DNA of 23,735 nt from a virus, in IMG/VR virus record IMGVR_UViG_3300017765_000063, positions 1 to 23,735 of that record; one strand, 5' to 3'. Shown here piece after piece: positions 22,445 through 23,735 of the stretch (position 1 is the stretch's first letter; each line of letters starts with the position of its first letter). The notes beneath the pieces are model-generated. The model ran no database searches, had not been told where the DNA came from, and was given only the letters and a program-made list of their open reading frames with translations. A program made the position numbers and the translations under genes.

Positions 22445-22496
22445 GATAAGGCGTTAATACGCCTTATCTGGTGATAGTCATCACCAAAAAAAAAAA
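22445..22496 (+). repeat. Two tandem stem-loops followed by an A11 tract
   Basis: First stem: GATAAGGCGT (22445-22454), loop TAAT, ACGCCTTATC (22459-22468), 10 bp perfect. The second follows with no gap: TGGTGAT (22469-22475), loop AGTC, ATCACCA (22480-22486), 7 bp perfect, then 11 A (22486-22496). The tract is A, not T, in the direction of transcription, so this is not a normal intrinsic terminator. A 3'-end stabilising or RNase III-type processing structure between the 179-aa gene and the operon behind it is more likely. Confidence 0.6.
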
Positions 22497-22553
22497 TGGC
22501 TCGCATCCGCTCGCTATTATATAAACCGAATAAGATCAACCGAAAGGATATAA

Positions 22554-22640
22554 ATGATACTAGCAATAATATGGTTACTATTAATATATGTTATGTTAAA
22601 ATTTCAATTAACTATAGAAAAGAGGAAAAACTATGACTAA
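22554..22640 (+). CDS. 28-aa single-pass membrane microprotein
   Basis: Very short frame with AAAGGA five bases before its ATG. The peptide is a hydrophobic helix, MILAIIWLLLIYVMLKFQ, followed by a basic tail TIEKRKNYD, the classic form of a single membrane segment with its positive end inside. It overlaps the next gene by eight bases (ATGACTAA), the same junction as between the next two genes. Possible roles include a lysis-related or membrane-targeting peptide or simply a coupling leader; none is proven. Confidence 0.5.
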   Translation: MILAIIWLLLIYVMLKFQLTIEKRKNYD

Positions 22641-22884
22641 TAAAGAGAAATTAACCGAACAGTTAAAAGCATTTAATGCAGTTCAACATGAATTAAAACA
22701 TCATAATGAAGGTATGGATATAAAAACTGTAGATCATTATTATAAATGGATTGAAGATACAATTAATATAATTGAATTTGCAATTAAGAAAGAGGAAGAA
22801 TTTGATTTAATAAAAGAAAAGTTATCTCATGGAGATACAGATATTAAATTTCCATTTGTCGAAAGGAGTAATAACAATGATTAA
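22633..22884 (+). CDS. Small unknown helical protein
   Basis: 83-aa charged protein, probably all helical: KEKLTEQLKAFNAVQHELKH (residues 4-23), then a His/Asp-rich turn and DTINIIEFAIKKEEEFDLIK (about 42-61). AGAGGAA lies six bases before its ATG. It overlaps the gene on each side by eight bases (ATGACTAA, ATGATTAA), which makes it an integral part of the plus-strand operon. No family recognised. Confidence 0.7.
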   Translation: MTNKEKLTEQLKAFNAVQHELKHHNEGMDIKTVDHYYKWIEDTINIIEFAIKKEEEFDLIKEKLSHGDTDIKFPFVERSNNND

Positions 22885-23224
22885 ATGGACTTTACGATTA
22901 GCACCAAAGGTTGCTAGAGCTGTTGCTACTACAATAGTATACAAATATGCAAAGGATAGAGCAGTATGGTATTATCATAATGCAGTAAATCCTAGATATT
23001 CAGAAACTATGCTGAATTTGTATAAAGTAAATAAGATGGAAAGACAGATGAACCAAGCAGAAGCATATGGTATCAGAAAGAAAGTCTTTCATATATCAAA
23101 AGAAGGTTATGTTTATGATGTAAGCACTGGTGCAGTCTATGGTAATATAGATGAACCTAAGTTCAATAAGTATGAACATGACAAACAATACGAAACAGAA
23201 ATCAGAGAGGAACAAACAGCATGA
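22877..23224 (+). CDS. Small unknown basic protein
   Basis: 115-aa protein. I choose the ATG at 22877 because AGGAG lies eight bases before it and it creates the recurring eight-base overlap. An upstream ATG at 22829 (131 aa) lies inside the previous gene and has no ribosome site. The N-terminus is a basic amphipathic helix (IKWTLRLAPKVARAVATTIV) that could touch a membrane. A later segment, VFHISKEGYVYDVSTGAVYG, is beta-like, and the tail is charged. Function not recognised. Its stop overlaps the next ATG (ATGA). Confidence 0.7.
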   Translation: MIKWTLRLAPKVARAVATTIVYKYAKDRAVWYYHNAVNPRYSETMLNLYKVNKMERQMNQAEAYGIRKKVFHISKEGYVYDVSTGAVYGNIDEPKFNKYEHDKQYETEIREEQTA

Positions 23225-23481
23225 TTAATCGTATGAACCAAGAACAACAAAAAGCATTTCTGGAATGGAGTACTGGCATTGTTGAATCAATAAAGTCATT
23301 ACATAAAGAAGTAATAGAGTTATCAGATATGGTGATGAAACATAGAAAGTTTAATATGGAACAGAGCCAGAAAGTTGCTGATTTATTTATGGCATTAGGA
23401 AAACATACTGGTGCTATGACAGAAAAAGAAGTGAATGAATTGAAAGGAGAATACTATGGGAAAAGTAAAAGCAATGTATGA
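23221..23481 (+). CDS. Small unknown helical protein
   Basis: 86-aa protein with helical segments QEQQKAFLEWSTGIVESIKS and EVIELSDMVMKHRKFNMEQS (about residues 8-27 and 30-49). It starts by an ATGA overlap with the previous gene; AGAGAGG lies ten bases before the first ATG, and a second ATG at codon 5 is a possible alternative. Its end overlaps the next gene by 26 bases, so the C-terminal tail (KGEYYGKSKSNV) is encoded over the next gene's ribosome site and start. No family recognised. Confidence 0.7.
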   Translation: MINRMNQEQQKAFLEWSTGIVESIKSLHKEVIELSDMVMKHRKFNMEQSQKVADLFMALGKHTGAMTEKEVNELKGEYYGKSKSNV

Positions 23482-23707
23482 AGAAATGAAAACAGTGCTA
23501 GCAGAAACTACGAGCAATTTAGAAGATGATCGTAATAAACTCAAAGAAGCATATGTGCTTCTAAATTCTGTAAGCAAAGCTAAGATAGTAAGAGGTCCGA
23601 ACTTAGACTTAGCTATCTCTCTTGTAGATAAGATCATCAAAGAATGTGATGTAGCTATTGATATAAATTATGCTGAGCTAGATGATAACCCACTAACTAC
23701 CATCTAG
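23456..23707 (+). CDS. Small unknown helical protein, last complete gene
   Basis: 83-aa protein, mainly helical: KAMYEEMKTVLAETTSNLED (about residues 5-24), KLKEAYVLLNSVSKAKIV (about 28-45) and LDLAISLVDKIIKECDVAID (about 50-69), with an acidic end. AAGGAG lies about seven bases before the ATG, inside the preceding gene. It looks like a small helical bundle; no family recognised. The operon continues to the right, since another ribosome-site-like sequence follows. Confidence 0.7.
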   Translation: MGKVKAMYEEMKTVLAETTSNLEDDRNKLKEAYVLLNSVSKAKIVRGPNLDLAISLVDKIIKECDVAIDINYAELDDNPLTTI

Positions 23708-23735
23708 CTCTTGTATAAGAGGAAAGGACTATACA
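23708..23735 (+). promoter_or_regulatory. Leader of the next plus-strand gene (start beyond the window)
   Basis: CTCTT-GTAT-AAGAG (23708-23721) is a 5-bp stem whose right arm runs into the ribosome-site-like GAGGAAAGGA (23719-23728). The next gene probably starts just past the right edge, with its ribosome site partly hidden in this small stem. Confidence 0.35.

Overview
The window looks like part of the genome of a lytic, short-tailed (podovirus) double-stranded DNA phage of the T7-like supergroup, most likely marine. The evidence is a compact minus-strand virion operon whose genes match T7 gp8-gp17 in type and order (portal, scaffold, capsid, tail tube A and B, internal virion proteins, tail fibre), no host genes, low GC (about one third in lines counted by hand), and several small lysine-rich protein families I remember from marine podoviruses. 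The virion gene order and AT-richness resemble pelagiphages of the HTVC010P kind. The host (an AT-rich marine alphaproteobacterium such as SAR11) is an inference. No RNA polymerase, integrase or DNA polymerase gene lies in this window.

Layout. Positions 1-20486 are one nearly gap-free minus-strand block, read from right to left: a 74-aa coiled-coil protein, five tiny or small genes (40, 57, 82, 78 and 82 aa) chained by TAATG stop/start overlaps, the large terminase, a 137-aa protein resembling permuted papain-like enzymes, two small or unknown proteins, portal, a small conserved protein, scaffold, a second small conserved protein, major capsid protein, an 82-aa head-region protein, a lysine-rich 260-aa protein, tail tube A and B, three internal virion or core genes (one with a lysozyme-like domain), a 1098-aa gp16-like protein, and the N-terminal 412 codons of a repeat-rich tail fibre that runs off the left edge. 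Upstream of this block are a 58-aa zinc-finger-like gene and a GC-rich small-terminase gene, also on the minus strand.

Positions 21392-21877 are a 486-bp non-coding divergent region with an unusual density of perfect inverted repeats. The most striking is a 49-nt element that folds into a complete three-way junction. From 21878 the genes run on the plus strand: a 179-aa coiled-coil protein, a pair of tandem stem-loops, then a tight operon of five small unknown genes (28-aa membrane peptide, 83, 115, 86 and 83 aa) that continues beyond the right edge. This arm is probably an early or accessory region.

How it works together: small and large terminase package DNA through the portal into a scaffold-built shell of capsid protein. 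Tail tubes A and B form the short tail, and the internal core proteins are probably ejected to carry DNA across the envelope, with a lysozyme-like domain opening peptidoglycan. The fibre binds the host. The structured divergent region separates the two transcription arms and is the best candidate in the window for a control, replication or packaging-related site.
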